A stretch of 64,000 nucleotides of DNA from an uncultured Bacillota bacterium (GTDB lineage: Bacteria; Bacillota; Clostridia; Peptostreptococcales; Anaerovoracaceae), in the NCBI GenBank assembly GCA_927441425.1, contig CAKMKG010000023.1:62001-126000 (forward strand), read 5' to 3'. Under the pieces are notes generated by a model. It was not told the origin of the DNA. It did not search any database and saw only the letters and a program-made list of their open reading frames with translations. This document shows positions 37,198 to 46,165 of the stretch, in pieces (position 1 is the first letter of the stretch; the number at the start of each line of letters is the position of its first letter). A program made the translations under genes and the position numbers.

Positions 37198-37881
37198 ATG
37201 GATTATAAAAAGGACTTTATAGAATTTATGGTGCACGCCGGTGTTCTGACCTTTGGGGAGTTTATGACGAAGAGTGGCAGAAAATCGCCATACTTTATCA
37301 ATACGGGTAACTACCAAACCGGAAGCCAGCTGGCCAGACTTGGAAGTTTTTACGCCGACTGCATCATGGATCAGATCGAACAGGGAAAATTAAAGAATGA
37401 GATTACCGCTCTGTTCGGTCCCGCTTACAAAGGAATTCCGATTTCCGTTGCAGCTGCCATCGCACTGTCTGAGAAACATGGCATTGAGATGAATTATTGC
37501 GCAAACCGAAAGGAAACAAAGGATCACGGAGAAGGAGGCACCCTATTGGGGTATCAGCTGCAGCCCGGTGATTCGGTACTGATTGTTGAGGATGTTATAA
37601 CGGCAGGAACTGCAATGCGGGAATGTGTTCCTATTCTCAGGGACCGTGGCGTATCCATCGAGGGACTCGTTGTTTCCGTGGACAGAATGGAACGTGGATC
37701 CGGATCCAAAACCGCCATCGAAGAATTGAGGGAGGAATATGAGATTCCCACATACTCCATTCTTACGGTGATTGATATTATAAATCATCTTTATCAGAGG
37801 GAAATCGCCGGTAAGGTTCTGATCAATGATGAAATGAAACAGAAAATGGAAGACTATCTGGAAACTTATTGTGTGAAGTAG
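37198..37881 (+). CDS. pyrE: Orotate phosphoribosyltransferase
   Basis: 227 residues. It makes OMP from orotate and PRPP. The PRPP loop is VLIVEDVITAGTAMRE, with KETKDHGEGG as the flexible catalytic loop. AGGAGG 5 nt before the ATG. Last pyr gene; the operon has no pyrR, pyrAA or pyrAB here, so carbamoyl phosphate comes from genes elsewhere. Confidence 0.96.
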   Translation: MDYKKDFIEFMVHAGVLTFGEFMTKSGRKSPYFINTGNYQTGSQLARLGSFYADCIMDQIEQGKLKNEITALFGPAYKGIPISVAAAIALSEKHGIEMNYCANRKETKDHGEGGTLLGYQLQPGDSVLIVEDVITAGTAMRECVPILRDRGVSIEGLVVSVDRMERGSGSKTAIEELREEYEIPTYSILTVIDIINHLYQREIAGKVLINDEMKQKMEDYLETYCVK

Positions 37882-37994
37882 AATCATTGAATCGGCGGCT
37901 TCGCATCCTGGGCGGGAACTGATTTCCCTCTGAATAAAATCTGTCCCTTTGGTAAAAATAGTAACAAAACATACAAGGCAAAGGGAGATTGGAG

Positions 37995-39419
37995 ATGGAA
38001 AACAATAAGTTTAAGGAATACGTGAGTCTTTTCAGAAAAGCTTTGCCCATAGGGCAAAGCTTTGATATTGGGGAGAGAAATACCATCGTCGGAGATAAGG
38101 AAGTCTACATCTATTATGTGGAAGGCTTTCTCAAATCGGAAATTATGGAGCATATCTTCCATGTGCTTTTTGCCGTAACAAAACATGAGATGGAGCAGCG
38201 AAAGGATGCCTCGGATTTCATAAAATACCATATTCCTTATGCCCAGGCATCCCCGGAAAAAAATACGGAAAAGATTATGAAAGCGTTGCTGTCGGGACTG
38301 CTTGTAATGGTTGTAGATGGGTATTCGGAAGCAATCATCATGGATTTAAGAACCTATCCCGTCAGGAGCGTGGCTGAGCCGGAAAAAGAAAAGTCTTTGC
38401 GAGGGGCAAAGGATGGTTTTGTTGAAACAATCCTTTTTAATACGAATATGATACGTAGGAGAATCCGGGATCCAAGGTTGATCTTTGAGCTGCATACCGT
38501 GGGCACCGTGTCGAAAACGGATGTTTGCATTGGTTATGTGAAAGGATTGGTGGATGATAAAACGCTGAAGAAGATTCAAGATAAGATCAGCGGGATTCAT
38601 CAGGATACGCTTACGGTAGGAGACCAGAGTCTGGTGGAAGCCATCGGAAAATCGCGATGGTTGAATCCTTTCCCGAAAGTACGCTATACCCAAAGACCAG
38701 ATGTGGTCTGTGCCCACCTGACGGAAGGGAAGCTCGTGATCCTGGTGGATAACAGTCCAACGGCAATCCTGATTCCTACCACTATTTTTGATTTTATTCA
38801 GGATGCTGATGACTATTACTTCCCAATTGCAACGGGTAATTATTTTCGCTTTTTAAAAGTCGGGAACATGCTTGCAGTCCTATTTTTAACACCGGTTTAT
38901 TTATTAATGGCGGAGGGAGATATTCCGACCCATCCGAGGCTGGGCTTCTTCTTCCCCGATGAGGGATATGCTATGCCGTTATTTGTCCAGTTTCTGCTCT
39001 TGGAGCTGGCCATTGATGCCTTGAAGCTGGCATCACTAAACACCCCGAGCTCCTTGGGAACCTCACTTTCGGTGGTCGGAGCTCTGATTCTCGGGTCGTT
39101 TGCCGTTGATTCCGGCTGGTTTATTCCGCAGACGATTTTATGTATGGCAGTTCTGGCCTTGGCAGGCTTCACCCAGCCGAGCATTGAGCTTGGATATGCT
39201 TTAAAATTCATGAGGGTGTTTCTTTTAATCGGAGCTGCAATCCTTGGGGTCTGGGGAGCCCTGACAGCAGTCTTTATTAATATTATCGTATTGGCAAGGA
39301 CGAAAAATATTGTTGGGACCAGCTATTTATATCCTTTGATTCCGTTCCATTGGGAAACCCTGCGCCGGATGATCTTACGGACCAGAAAAAAAGAGCATGT
39401 TGAAAAGAGCCGACATTAG
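37995..39419 (+). CDS. spoVAF: Spore protein SpoVAF (GerA family)
   Basis: 474 residues. Soluble N-terminal half (MIRRRIRDPRLIFELHTVGTVSKTDVCIGYV), then about five membrane helices containing IDALKLASLNTPSSLGTSLSVVGALILGSFAVDSGWF and FTQPSIELGYALKFMR. This block is characteristic of SpoVAF. In Bacillus it lies in the spore inner membrane and speeds germination. Here it stands alone, without other spoVA genes. ATG 37995 has GGGAG upstream; a TTG two codons earlier is less likely. Confidence 0.88.
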   Translation: MENNKFKEYVSLFRKALPIGQSFDIGERNTIVGDKEVYIYYVEGFLKSEIMEHIFHVLFAVTKHEMEQRKDASDFIKYHIPYAQASPEKNTEKIMKALLSGLLVMVVDGYSEAIIMDLRTYPVRSVAEPEKEKSLRGAKDGFVETILFNTNMIRRRIRDPRLIFELHTVGTVSKTDVCIGYVKGLVDDKTLKKIQDKISGIHQDTLTVGDQSLVEAIGKSRWLNPFPKVRYTQRPDVVCAHLTEGKLVILVDNSPTAILIPTTIFDFIQDADDYYFPIATGNYFRFLKVGNMLAVLFLTPVYLLMAEGDIPTHPRLGFFFPDEGYAMPLFVQFLLLELAIDALKLASLNTPSSLGTSLSVVGALILGSFAVDSGWFIPQTILCMAVLALAGFTQPSIELGYALKFMRVFLLIGAAILGVWGALTAVFINIIVLARTKNIVGTSYLYPLIPFHWETLRRMILRTRKKEHVEKSRH

Positions 39420-39442
39420 CAGAAAATGTACGGCCCTTTGCT

Positions 39443-40150
39443 TTAATCACCGGAAGGCAAAACATCATGTGCGTGGGTTTTGAAAAATTTGATGTTGTAG
39501 AAGTCACAAGCTGTGATATCACCTGTCATTAACTCTTCAATTAAAATGTAATTCAGTCCAACACCGACCAACCTGCCGGTCCGTGATACTATGTTCGTTG
39601 ACCCCACTAAAAATTCCACTTCTACGTAATGTCCGATTTGCGTTCTCAAATAACCGTTCATATACTGTAGGCTCTCATAGTCCAGTATGGTGGAATATTC
39701 GGCGGGCAAGATTGGATTTGCCGGTACAGTAATATTTGGTGAAGCTGGAAGGATTCTCGGCAGAAGAGGACTCAGGGGGTAGGCTTGTTCTGACTCAGGT
39801 GGAGCCGGTGGAAATAGCGGTCTGGACGGCGCCGATGGAGTTGTCGGCATAACCGGGGTTGTAGGAGCTGCCGGCAGAGGGGGAATTTCCGGAGAGGGCG
39901 GCATCAAGGGGCTTGGTACAGGCGTAGTTCTGGGCCTCGTGGGGACTGCCGGAGGAGTGGGTGTTGTCGGCGTCATAGGCATAGAAGGCATTGGAAACAT
40001 AGGCATTCCCGGTGTCATGGGCCTTGCAGGTGTCATGGGTATTCCCGGCGTCGTGGGCATTTGCATTTTCTCATAGGTGGACCCGAGACTCGGAAGCTGA
40101 TTATCCTGCATTTTTTGAGCCCTTGATTTTATTAAATTACAGTCATACAT
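39443..40150 (-). CDS. GerQ-like spore coat protein with proline-rich N terminus
   Basis: 235 residues. About 30-150 is low-complexity Pro/Met/Thr (repeats such as MTPGMP and TPVMPTTP). The C-terminal domain about 155-235 (LQYMNGYLRTQIGHYVEVEFLVGS...LVGVGLNYILIEE...CDFYNIKFFK) resembles the conserved part of GerQ. In Bacillus, gerQ follows cwlJ and GerQ retains CwlJ in the coat; the same order and an 18-bp gap are seen here. The proline-rich region is unlike Bacillus GerQ, so the assignment rests on domain plus context. Confidence 0.75.
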   Translation of the reverse strand: MYDCNLIKSRAQKMQDNQLPSLGSTYEKMQMPTTPGIPMTPARPMTPGMPMFPMPSMPMTPTTPTPPAVPTRPRTTPVPSPLMPPSPEIPPLPAAPTTPVMPTTPSAPSRPLFPPAPPESEQAYPLSPLLPRILPASPNITVPANPILPAEYSTILDYESLQYMNGYLRTQIGHYVEVEFLVGSTNIVSRTGRLVGVGLNYILIEELMTGDITACDFYNIKFFKTHAHDVLPSGD

Positions 40151-40168
40151 TTATTTGTTTCCTTTCTG

Positions 40169-40621
40169 TTAGGTACTTGGATAATATTGAGTTGGTATAT
40201 AGAAGCAATGATCGCCAACTCGATTATGAATAACGCCGACATTGGTTGGAAAATAGGGAGGACACTGAGGGCTGTAAGGATTAAAGAAAAATAAAGCATG
40301 ATCCACGCCGAGCAGCCTGCCTCCGCCAATCGCCCAATCAACGATGGCATAATGTTCGTCGGTAGGATTCATATTCGATACATTCTGGGGATTATAAACA
40401 CCTCCAACCGAAGTCTGCATACAGACAAACTGCCTTGCCTGCGTCAAAATATTCCTGACGTTTCCTCCCTGGCTGATGCGGGAAAACTCTCCGTATGGGA
40501 TATTCGCCCGATTCATAATAACGGTAGCGACCGCTCTCATTCCGTCCTCGCCCTCTCCGCCGGCCTCACACTGAATCAGCCGTGCGAAAAGTTCTCTTGT
40601 ATCGTATTGCTCGAAAGCCAT
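40169..40621 (-). CDS. cwlJ: Spore cortex-lytic cell-wall hydrolase (SleB/CwlJ family)
   Basis: 150 residues, Hydrolase_2 domain. The catalytic Glu lies in LIQCEAGGEGEDGMRAVATVIMNR, followed by RQFVCM and the C-terminal GDHCFYIP. No signal peptide and no SleB-type peptidoglycan-binding domain, hence CwlJ-like. It degrades spore cortex during germination. ATG 40621 has GAGGTG upstream; an upstream TTG (40639) is rejected. It is followed by the GerQ-like gene. Confidence 0.88.
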   Translation of the reverse strand: MAFEQYDTRELFARLIQCEAGGEGEDGMRAVATVIMNRANIPYGEFSRISQGGNVRNILTQARQFVCMQTSVGGVYNPQNVSNMNPTDEHYAIVDWAIGGGRLLGVDHALFFFNPYSPQCPPYFPTNVGVIHNRVGDHCFYIPTQYYPST

Positions 40622-40649
40622 TGGCGTCACCTCAATCAAGTTTTACTTC

Positions 40650-40680
40650 AGTATATGCGATGGATATTTAAAGTGATAAA
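40650..40680 (-). promoter_or_regulatory. Candidate mother-cell sigma promoter of cwlJ
   Basis: On the minus strand CATATACTG (complement of 40649-40657) resembles the CATA-type -10 of sigma-E/sigma-K, with a CAC 15 bp upstream. The matches are partial. Confidence 0.3.
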
Positions 40681-40705
40681 TTAAAACAAAAAGAAGAGTC
40701 AAATC

Positions 40706-40739
40706 AAAAAATCCACTCCGGAATCCGAAGTGGATTTTG
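40706..40739 (-). terminator. Terminator after the Spo0E-like gene
   Basis: 14-bp stem with one mismatch (40708-40721 / 40725-40738), AAT loop, T-rich on the minus strand. It separates spo0E from cwlJ. Confidence 0.8.
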
Positions 40740-40742
40740 ACT

Positions 40743-40931
40743 TTATTTTTTAATTTTCAATCGCATATGCTCCAGGATCAGTTTGTCCAATAGCTGACTA
40801 GCATGCAGCAGCACTTCGTCATTTTGTCGTTCTGTACAATCTTGGCACAATTCATTTAAAAGCAATTTGAGATCAGTGATATACGTTAAAAGCATCTTCT
40901 CTTCTGAGTCTATTGCTTTTTCCCCTTTCAT
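40743..40931 (-). CDS. Spo0E-like aspartyl-phosphate phosphatase
   Basis: 62 residues forming two helices. The motif LLHASQLLDKLILEHMR contains the SQxLDxLI signature of Spo0E-family phosphatases, which dephosphorylate Spo0A-P and delay sporulation. GGAGGT before the ATG. It is downstream of, and probably co-transcribed with, the Xre-type regulator (28-bp gap). Confidence 0.82.
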   Translation of the reverse strand: MKGEKAIDSEEKMLLTYITDLKLLLNELCQDCTERQNDEVLLHASQLLDKLILEHMRLKIKK

Positions 40932-40959
40932 CTTACCTCCCTAAATCAATATTAGGTGG

Positions 40960-41304
40960 TCATTCCTCTTGTCGATTCAAGTGTGGAATTAGCACCTTTA
41001 TAATCGTTTTAAAAACGTTGATTTCCTTTTCTGAACATCTGCGAAGCAAGGAATATAAATCATCTGCATTATTATTCGAGATTGGATCTGACCCGAAGAA
41101 AAGATAATCTATGGAGATATGTAAGCATTGAGACAGCGAAGTCAATGTCTTGATGCTCATATTTCTTTCTCCGCGTTCGATCTGTCCGAGAAAATAGGGC
41201 GAGATACTTATTAGCTCGGCCAACTCTTCTCTGGTCATATTTAAATTTTCGCGTTCAACCCTTAACCGGTTCCCGACTTTCACATAATCGATCGTTCTAT
41301 GCAT
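40960..41304 (-). CDS. Xre-family helix-turn-helix regulator
   Basis: 114 residues. The HTH (NMTREELAELISISPYFLGQIERGERNMSIKTLTSLSQCL) spans about 20-65, then a helical tail (ADDLYSLLRRCSEKEINVFKTIIKVLIPHL). No sensor domain is visible. It heads an operon with a Spo0E-like phosphatase, so a role in controlling entry into sporulation is a reasonable inference. AAGGGA site before the ATG. Confidence 0.85.
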   Translation of the reverse strand: MHRTIDYVKVGNRLRVERENLNMTREELAELISISPYFLGQIERGERNMSIKTLTSLSQCLHISIDYLFFGSDPISNNNADDLYSLLRRCSEKEINVFKTIIKVLIPHLNRQEE

Positions 41305-41646
41305 ACAAAATTCCCTTAATTGTTAAAATTCGTTATAATACGTTAACTCTAGCAATAATAATACAACATATAAATGAGCTGATTGCAAACAATTAAAGTT
41401 TGCATTCAGCTATTTCTGAGGAAAGCTTGTTTCAGTGATTGGAAGATATTTATATTATATTCATTTTCGCAAACTGGATTCAAGATACAAATAGTGGTAG
41501 TTTTCAATCAACTTGAAGGATAGATATTACTTATTTTAGTTATACTTTTCTGTATGCTGGGATGGAATAATATGATAAAATAAAACAGGCAATAAAGCGA
41601 AAACTACATCTTCTAAACAATAAAAGATTATGAAAAGGAAATGACG
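41305..41646. other. 342-bp divergent intergenic region with one hairpin
   Basis: AT-rich region between the Xre regulator and dnaE. The only clear structure is a 14-bp inverted repeat with one mismatch (41377-41390 / 41398-41411, 7-nt loop). It lies about 240 bp before dnaE and 75 bp before the Xre start. I could not fix a convincing promoter for dnaE. Confidence 0.6.
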
Positions 41647-44600
41647 ATGACATTTACACACCTGCACGTACATACAGAATACAGCCTGCTTGACGGAGCC
41701 TCGCGGATCAAGGATCTGATCGCGGGAACGAAAGAGCTTGGAATGGATGCGGTGGCCATTACGGATCACGGCGCCATGTTCGGTGTCATTGATTTTTATA
41801 AAGAAGCAAAGAAGCACGGCATTAAGCCAATCATAGGCTGTGAGGTTTATACAGCTGCCAGAACCATGTTGGACAAGGACGTGGATAAGGACAAGCGACA
41901 GGGACACCTGGTGCTGCTGGCGAAAAATGAAGTCGGTTACCATAATTTGATGAAAATCGTATCCGCCGGCTACACAGAAGGCTTCTATTATAAACCGAGA
42001 ATCGACCACGATATGCTTCGGAGCTATAGCGAGGGAATCATCGCTTTAAGTGCCTGCCTTGCCGGAGAAGTGCAGTGGAAGTTGATGAATAACGATTATG
42101 AAGGAGCAAAAAGAGAAGCGCTAGCCCTGCTCAATATTTTTGGAAAGAACAATTTCTATCTGGAACTACAAGATCAGGGCCTGGAAGAGCAGCTTCGGAT
42201 TCTTCCTTCTATGAAACGCCTACGTGAGGAGACGGGAATTCCATTTGTAGCCACCAACGATGTGCATTATGTCAAGCGGGAGGATGCGGTAGCCCATGAT
42301 GTGCTGCTGTGCATTCAGACTGCAAGAACCGTTGATGACGAAAACCGGATGCGCTTTCCAAATGATCAGTTTTATTTGAAATCCGAGATGGAGATGGAGA
42401 AAATCTTTGCGGATCTTCCGGAAGCAATTGAAAATACGAAAAAGATTGCAGACCGCTGCAATGTGGACTTTCAGTTCGGTCAGATCCACCTACCGGAATT
42501 TCAAGCACCGGATGGAAAGCAGAACGAAACATATCTAAGAGAACTCTGCTTTGAAGGGATGGCGGACAGGTACGGCGCGCTTTCAACCGATCTTGAAGAC
42601 CGGCTTTCTTACGAGCTGAACACCATCCTATCAATGGGCTATGTGGAGTACTTTCTCATCGTATGGGATTTCATCAATTATGCCAGAAGCCACGGGATCA
42701 TGGTTGGCCCGGGCAGAGGCTCCGCTGCGGGCAGCATCGTTGCATATGCTTTGAAAATCACAGATATCGATCCGATCCAATATGGTCTGATCTTCGAACG
42801 ATTTCTGAATCCGGAAAGAATCAGCATGCCAGATATCGATATCGATTTCTGCTATGAGAGACGTCAGGAAGTCATCAATTATGTAATTGAAAAATATGGG
42901 GCCGACAAGGTTGCCCAGATCATCACCTTCGGAACGATGAAAGCGAAGGCGGCGGTCAGAGATGTCGGCCGTGCGATCAATATGAACTATGGCGAAGTGG
43001 ATGCCATTGCCAAGGCAATCCCTTTCGACCTCAAAATGACCATCGACAAGGCGTTGGATATGAATCCAGAGCTCAGATCTTCCTATGAAGAGGACAGACG
43101 GGTTAGGGAGTTGCTTGACACGGCGAAAGCGCTGGAAGGTATGCCCAGACATGCATCCACTCATGCTGCCGGGGTTGTTATTTCAAAGAAAAGTATCAAT
43201 GAATATGTTCCACTGTATTTGGCGGACAAGGGGATCAGTACGCAGTTTACCATGGGGACCATCGAAGAACTGGGACTTTTGAAAATGGACTTTCTCGGTC
43301 TCAGAAATCTGACCGTGATCCGGGATGCGCTGGAGCTCATCGAAAGAGACCACGGCGTAAAAATTAATCTGTCAAAAATGAACTATGATGATAAGGCGGC
43401 ATTCGATCTCATCAGTTGCGGAAATACGCAGGGTGTATTCCAGCTGGAAAGCTCGGGGATGACTCAGTTTATGAAAAACCTGAAGCCGGATTGCTTTGAG
43501 GATATCGTGGCTGGTATTTCTCTTTACCGCCCGGGCCCTATGGCTTCCATACCAACCTACATAGAAAACAAGAAAAATCCAGAGGGGATCGAATATATTG
43601 ATCAAAGTCTTAAACCGATTCTGTCTGTGACCTACGGCTGCCTCGTTTATCAGGAGCAGGTTATGCAGATTGTAAGAGAGCTAGCCGGATATACCTATGG
43701 CAGAAGTGATCTGGTGCGAAGAGCCATGAGCAAAAAAAAGATGGATATCATGCTCAAGGAACAGGAATACTTTGTATATGGCAAGGAGGATAAATCAGGC
43801 AACATTGAAATCAAAGGCTGTGTCAGAAACGGCATTCCGGAAAGGGCCGCCAAAGAAATCTATAATCAAATGATCAGCTTTGCAGAATATGCCTTCAATA
43901 AATCTCATGCAGCGGCCTATGCGGTGCTGGCCTATCAGACCGCATATCTAAAAGCCTACTATTCATTGGAATTCATGGCAGCCCTAATGACAAGCGTCAT
44001 CGGAGATTCTACCCAGATCGCAAAATACATCAGAAACTGCATGGAGATGAAAATCGATGTTCTGCCACCTGACATCAACGAGAGCAGCAAGAAATTCACG
44101 GTGAAGGATGGGAAAATACGATTCGGCCTTCTGGGTGTCAAGAATGTTGGAGAAGGTGTCATCGACGCCATCGTGAAGGCGAGAGAGGAAAAAGGGCTAC
44201 CGCAGGATATATTCCAATTCATCAATCACATCGACATCCAGGAAATCAATAAAAAGGCGGTGGAAAGTCTGATTAAGGCCGGTGCTTTCGATTGTCTCAA
44301 TGAGAACAGGGCAAAGCATCTTTCCGTCTATGAAGGACTGATCGAATCGGCGCAGAACAACTCCAGAAAAAATATCGAAGGACAGATTTCGCTGTTCCAG
44401 ATGAATGCTGTCAGCATGAACAATTCAGGCATGTCAGGAAGACTACCGGATGTGGCGAATTTTTCAAAGGACCTGTTGATGGCGATGGAAAAGGAAATGC
44501 TGGGCGTTTATATCACAGGACATCCGCTTTCTGATTATGCGGAGCAAATTGAAAAAATATCCACCGTCACCTCAGAGGATCTGGCTCATGCCGAGGTCAA

Positions 44601-45108
44601 CATTGATATTCAGGATGGAATGTCGGTAACCATGGCTGGAATGATCAGTTCAAAAAAGACACTGATCACCAAAAAAAATAAAATGATGGCCTTTATCCAG
44701 TTGGAGGATATCTACGGAACAACGGAGGTTGTGGTGTTCCCCAACGTTTACGAGGCCGCTCTCGGGCTACTGAAAAATGATGGAGTTATCGCAGTTCGTG
44801 GATCAGTTAATTTTAAAGAGGATGAAGCACCGAAGCTCCTAGCGGATAAAATTTTCGACATCAAGGATTTCAACTTAGGGGTTTCCTCCGGCATTGTGAA
44901 GCTCACCATCCCGGAAGAACTAGACGAAGCACTTTACCTTTCAAGAATCAGGGAAATCATTATGGAGCACAGAGGAGATACCCCGGTCATCATTACTGCT
45001 GTTGCATCAAATAAGAAATATAAAACAAAATCAGACCTTTGGGTGAATCCGAGCGATCAATTGATTCAGAAATTCTCCGACTTGATCGGAAAAGAAAATA
45101 TTCAGTAA
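41647..45108 (+). CDS. dnaE: DNA polymerase III alpha subunit
   Basis: 1153 residues. N-terminal PHP domain (FTHLHVHTEYSLLDGAS, ITDHGAMFG), then the polymerase core with catalytic aspartates in PDIDIDF starting at residue 395 and GPGRGSAAGS. Helix-hairpin-helix and OB-fold regions lie near the C terminus. DnaE type, not PolC. ATG 41647 is chosen because AAGGA lies 7 nt upstream; ATG 41641 overlaps that site. Confidence 0.97.
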   Translation: MTFTHLHVHTEYSLLDGASRIKDLIAGTKELGMDAVAITDHGAMFGVIDFYKEAKKHGIKPIIGCEVYTAARTMLDKDVDKDKRQGHLVLLAKNEVGYHNLMKIVSAGYTEGFYYKPRIDHDMLRSYSEGIIALSACLAGEVQWKLMNNDYEGAKREALALLNIFGKNNFYLELQDQGLEEQLRILPSMKRLREETGIPFVATNDVHYVKREDAVAHDVLLCIQTARTVDDENRMRFPNDQFYLKSEMEMEKIFADLPEAIENTKKIADRCNVDFQFGQIHLPEFQAPDGKQNETYLRELCFEGMADRYGALSTDLEDRLSYELNTILSMGYVEYFLIVWDFINYARSHGIMVGPGRGSAAGSIVAYALKITDIDPIQYGLIFERFLNPERISMPDIDIDFCYERRQEVINYVIEKYGADKVAQIITFGTMKAKAAVRDVGRAINMNYGEVDAIAKAIPFDLKMTIDKALDMNPELRSSYEEDRRVRELLDTAKALEGMPRHASTHAAGVVISKKSINEYVPLYLADKGISTQFTMGTIEELGLLKMDFLGLRNLTVIRDALELIERDHGVKINLSKMNYDDKAAFDLISCGNTQGVFQLESSGMTQFMKNLKPDCFEDIVAGISLYRPGPMASIPTYIENKKNPEGIEYIDQSLKPILSVTYGCLVYQEQVMQIVRELAGYTYGRSDLVRRAMSKKKMDIMLKEQEYFVYGKEDKSGNIEIKGCVRNGIPERAAKEIYNQMISFAEYAFNKSHAAAYAVLAYQTAYLKAYYSLEFMAALMTSVIGDSTQIAKYIRNCMEMKIDVLPPDINESSKKFTVKDGKIRFGLLGVKNVGEGVIDAIVKAREEKGLPQDIFQFINHIDIQEINKKAVESLIKAGAFDCLNENRAKHLSVYEGLIESAQNNSRKNIEGQISLFQMNAVSMNNSGMSGRLPDVANFSKDLLMAMEKEMLGVYITGHPLSDYAEQIEKISTVTSEDLAHAEVNIDIQDGMSVTMAGMISSKKTLITKKNKMMAFIQLEDIYGTTEVVVFPNVYEAALGLLKNDGVIAVRGSVNFKEDEAPKLLADKIFDIKDFNLGVSSGIVKLTIPEELDEALYLSRIREIIMEHRGDTPVIITAVASNKKYKTKSDLWVNPSDQLIQKFSDLIGKENIQ

Positions 45109-45170
45109 ACAGTAAGTGATAAAAAATAGGATTTAATAGAATAAAAGAAACCCGATAGGAGGTAGTTATC

Positions 45171-46136
45171 GTGAAAAGAATTGCAGTTTTGACCAGCGGC
45201 GGGGATGCGCCGGGTATGAATGCCGCTATCCGTGCGGTGGTAAGAGGCGCGCTCTATCATGACATGAAAGTTTTCGGAATCGAGCGGGGCTATGAAGGAC
45301 TGATGAATGGTGATTTTAAGGAGATGACGGTTTCATCCGTTTCCGATATCATGCAGCGGGGTGGAACAGCGTTGAAAACCGCCAGAAGCAAGAGATTTAT
45401 GACACCGGAAGGGTTTCAGCGGGCAGCAGATATGCTGGAAAACTTTGAAATAGAAGGTTTGGTCGTCATAGGTGGAGATGGGTCCTACCGAGGTGGCCTC
45501 GCGCTCTCCAAAATAGGAAAAACAGTAATCGGACTGCCGGGAACCATTGATAATGACCTGGCTTACACGGACTATACCATCGGATTTGATACCGCCGTGA
45601 ACACGGTTTTATCAGCCATTGGAAATATTCGTGATACCTCTTCCTCTCATGAAAGAGGCACCGTAATTGAAGTAATGGGAAGGAACTGCGGAGACATCGC
45701 CCTATACGCCGGTTTGACAGGCGGTGCAGAAAGCATATTAATTCCGGAGGAGCCGGTGGACATAAATAAGATATGCAGAACCCTCATCCGGGGGAAAAAC
45801 AGAGGTAAAATGCATAGTGTCATCCTTCGTGCTGAGGGCGTGGAAATGTCCGCGGAGGAACTGGCGAAAACCATTACAGAGAGAACCGGAATTGACATAA
45901 AAATTGTTGTTCTGGGCTATATCCAGAGAGGGGGATCTCCAACAGCACGAGATAGAATGCTTGCCAGCAGAATGGGCTACAAGGCAGTGGAGCTGCTGCT
46001 TCAGAACGGAATGACAAGCAAAGCGGTTGGAATCAAGGGAGATGAAATTGTATATTATGAATTGGAGGAAGCCTTGAATATGCCTAGGACCCATGATAAG
46101 ACTATAATGGACCTGGCAGAGATTCTTTCAAGATAA
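45171..46136 (+). CDS. pfkA: ATP-dependent 6-phosphofructokinase
   Basis: 321 residues. Phosphorylates fructose 6-phosphate. ATP-binding TSGGDAPGMNAAIRAVVR and GGDGSYRG; catalytic GTIDND. The Gly of GGDG favours ATP over pyrophosphate as donor. GTG start after AGGAGGT. Followed at 29 bp by pyk, a common Firmicute pair; dnaE just upstream repeats the dnaE-pfkA-pyk order of Bacillus relatives. Confidence 0.97.
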   Translation: MKRIAVLTSGGDAPGMNAAIRAVVRGALYHDMKVFGIERGYEGLMNGDFKEMTVSSVSDIMQRGGTALKTARSKRFMTPEGFQRAADMLENFEIEGLVVIGGDGSYRGGLALSKIGKTVIGLPGTIDNDLAYTDYTIGFDTAVNTVLSAIGNIRDTSSSHERGTVIEVMGRNCGDIALYAGLTGGAESILIPEEPVDINKICRTLIRGKNRGKMHSVILRAEGVEMSAEELAKTITERTGIDIKIVVLGYIQRGGSPTARDRMLASRMGYKAVELLLQNGMTSKAVGIKGDEIVYYELEEALNMPRTHDKTIMDLAEILSR

Positions 46137-46165
46137 TAAAGTTGGATAAGTAAGGGGAGAGTGAG

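Noticed and set aside
37931-37976. TGAATA and CATACAA upstream of spoVAF as a sigma-F/G promoter
   Set aside because: Each element looks right alone, but the spacing between them (about 33 bp) is wrong.
39700-40080. Repeated CCGG-rich segments as a short CRISPR-like array
   Set aside because: There are no equal-length repeats and spacers; the pattern is Pro/Thr/Met codons of the GerQ-like protein.
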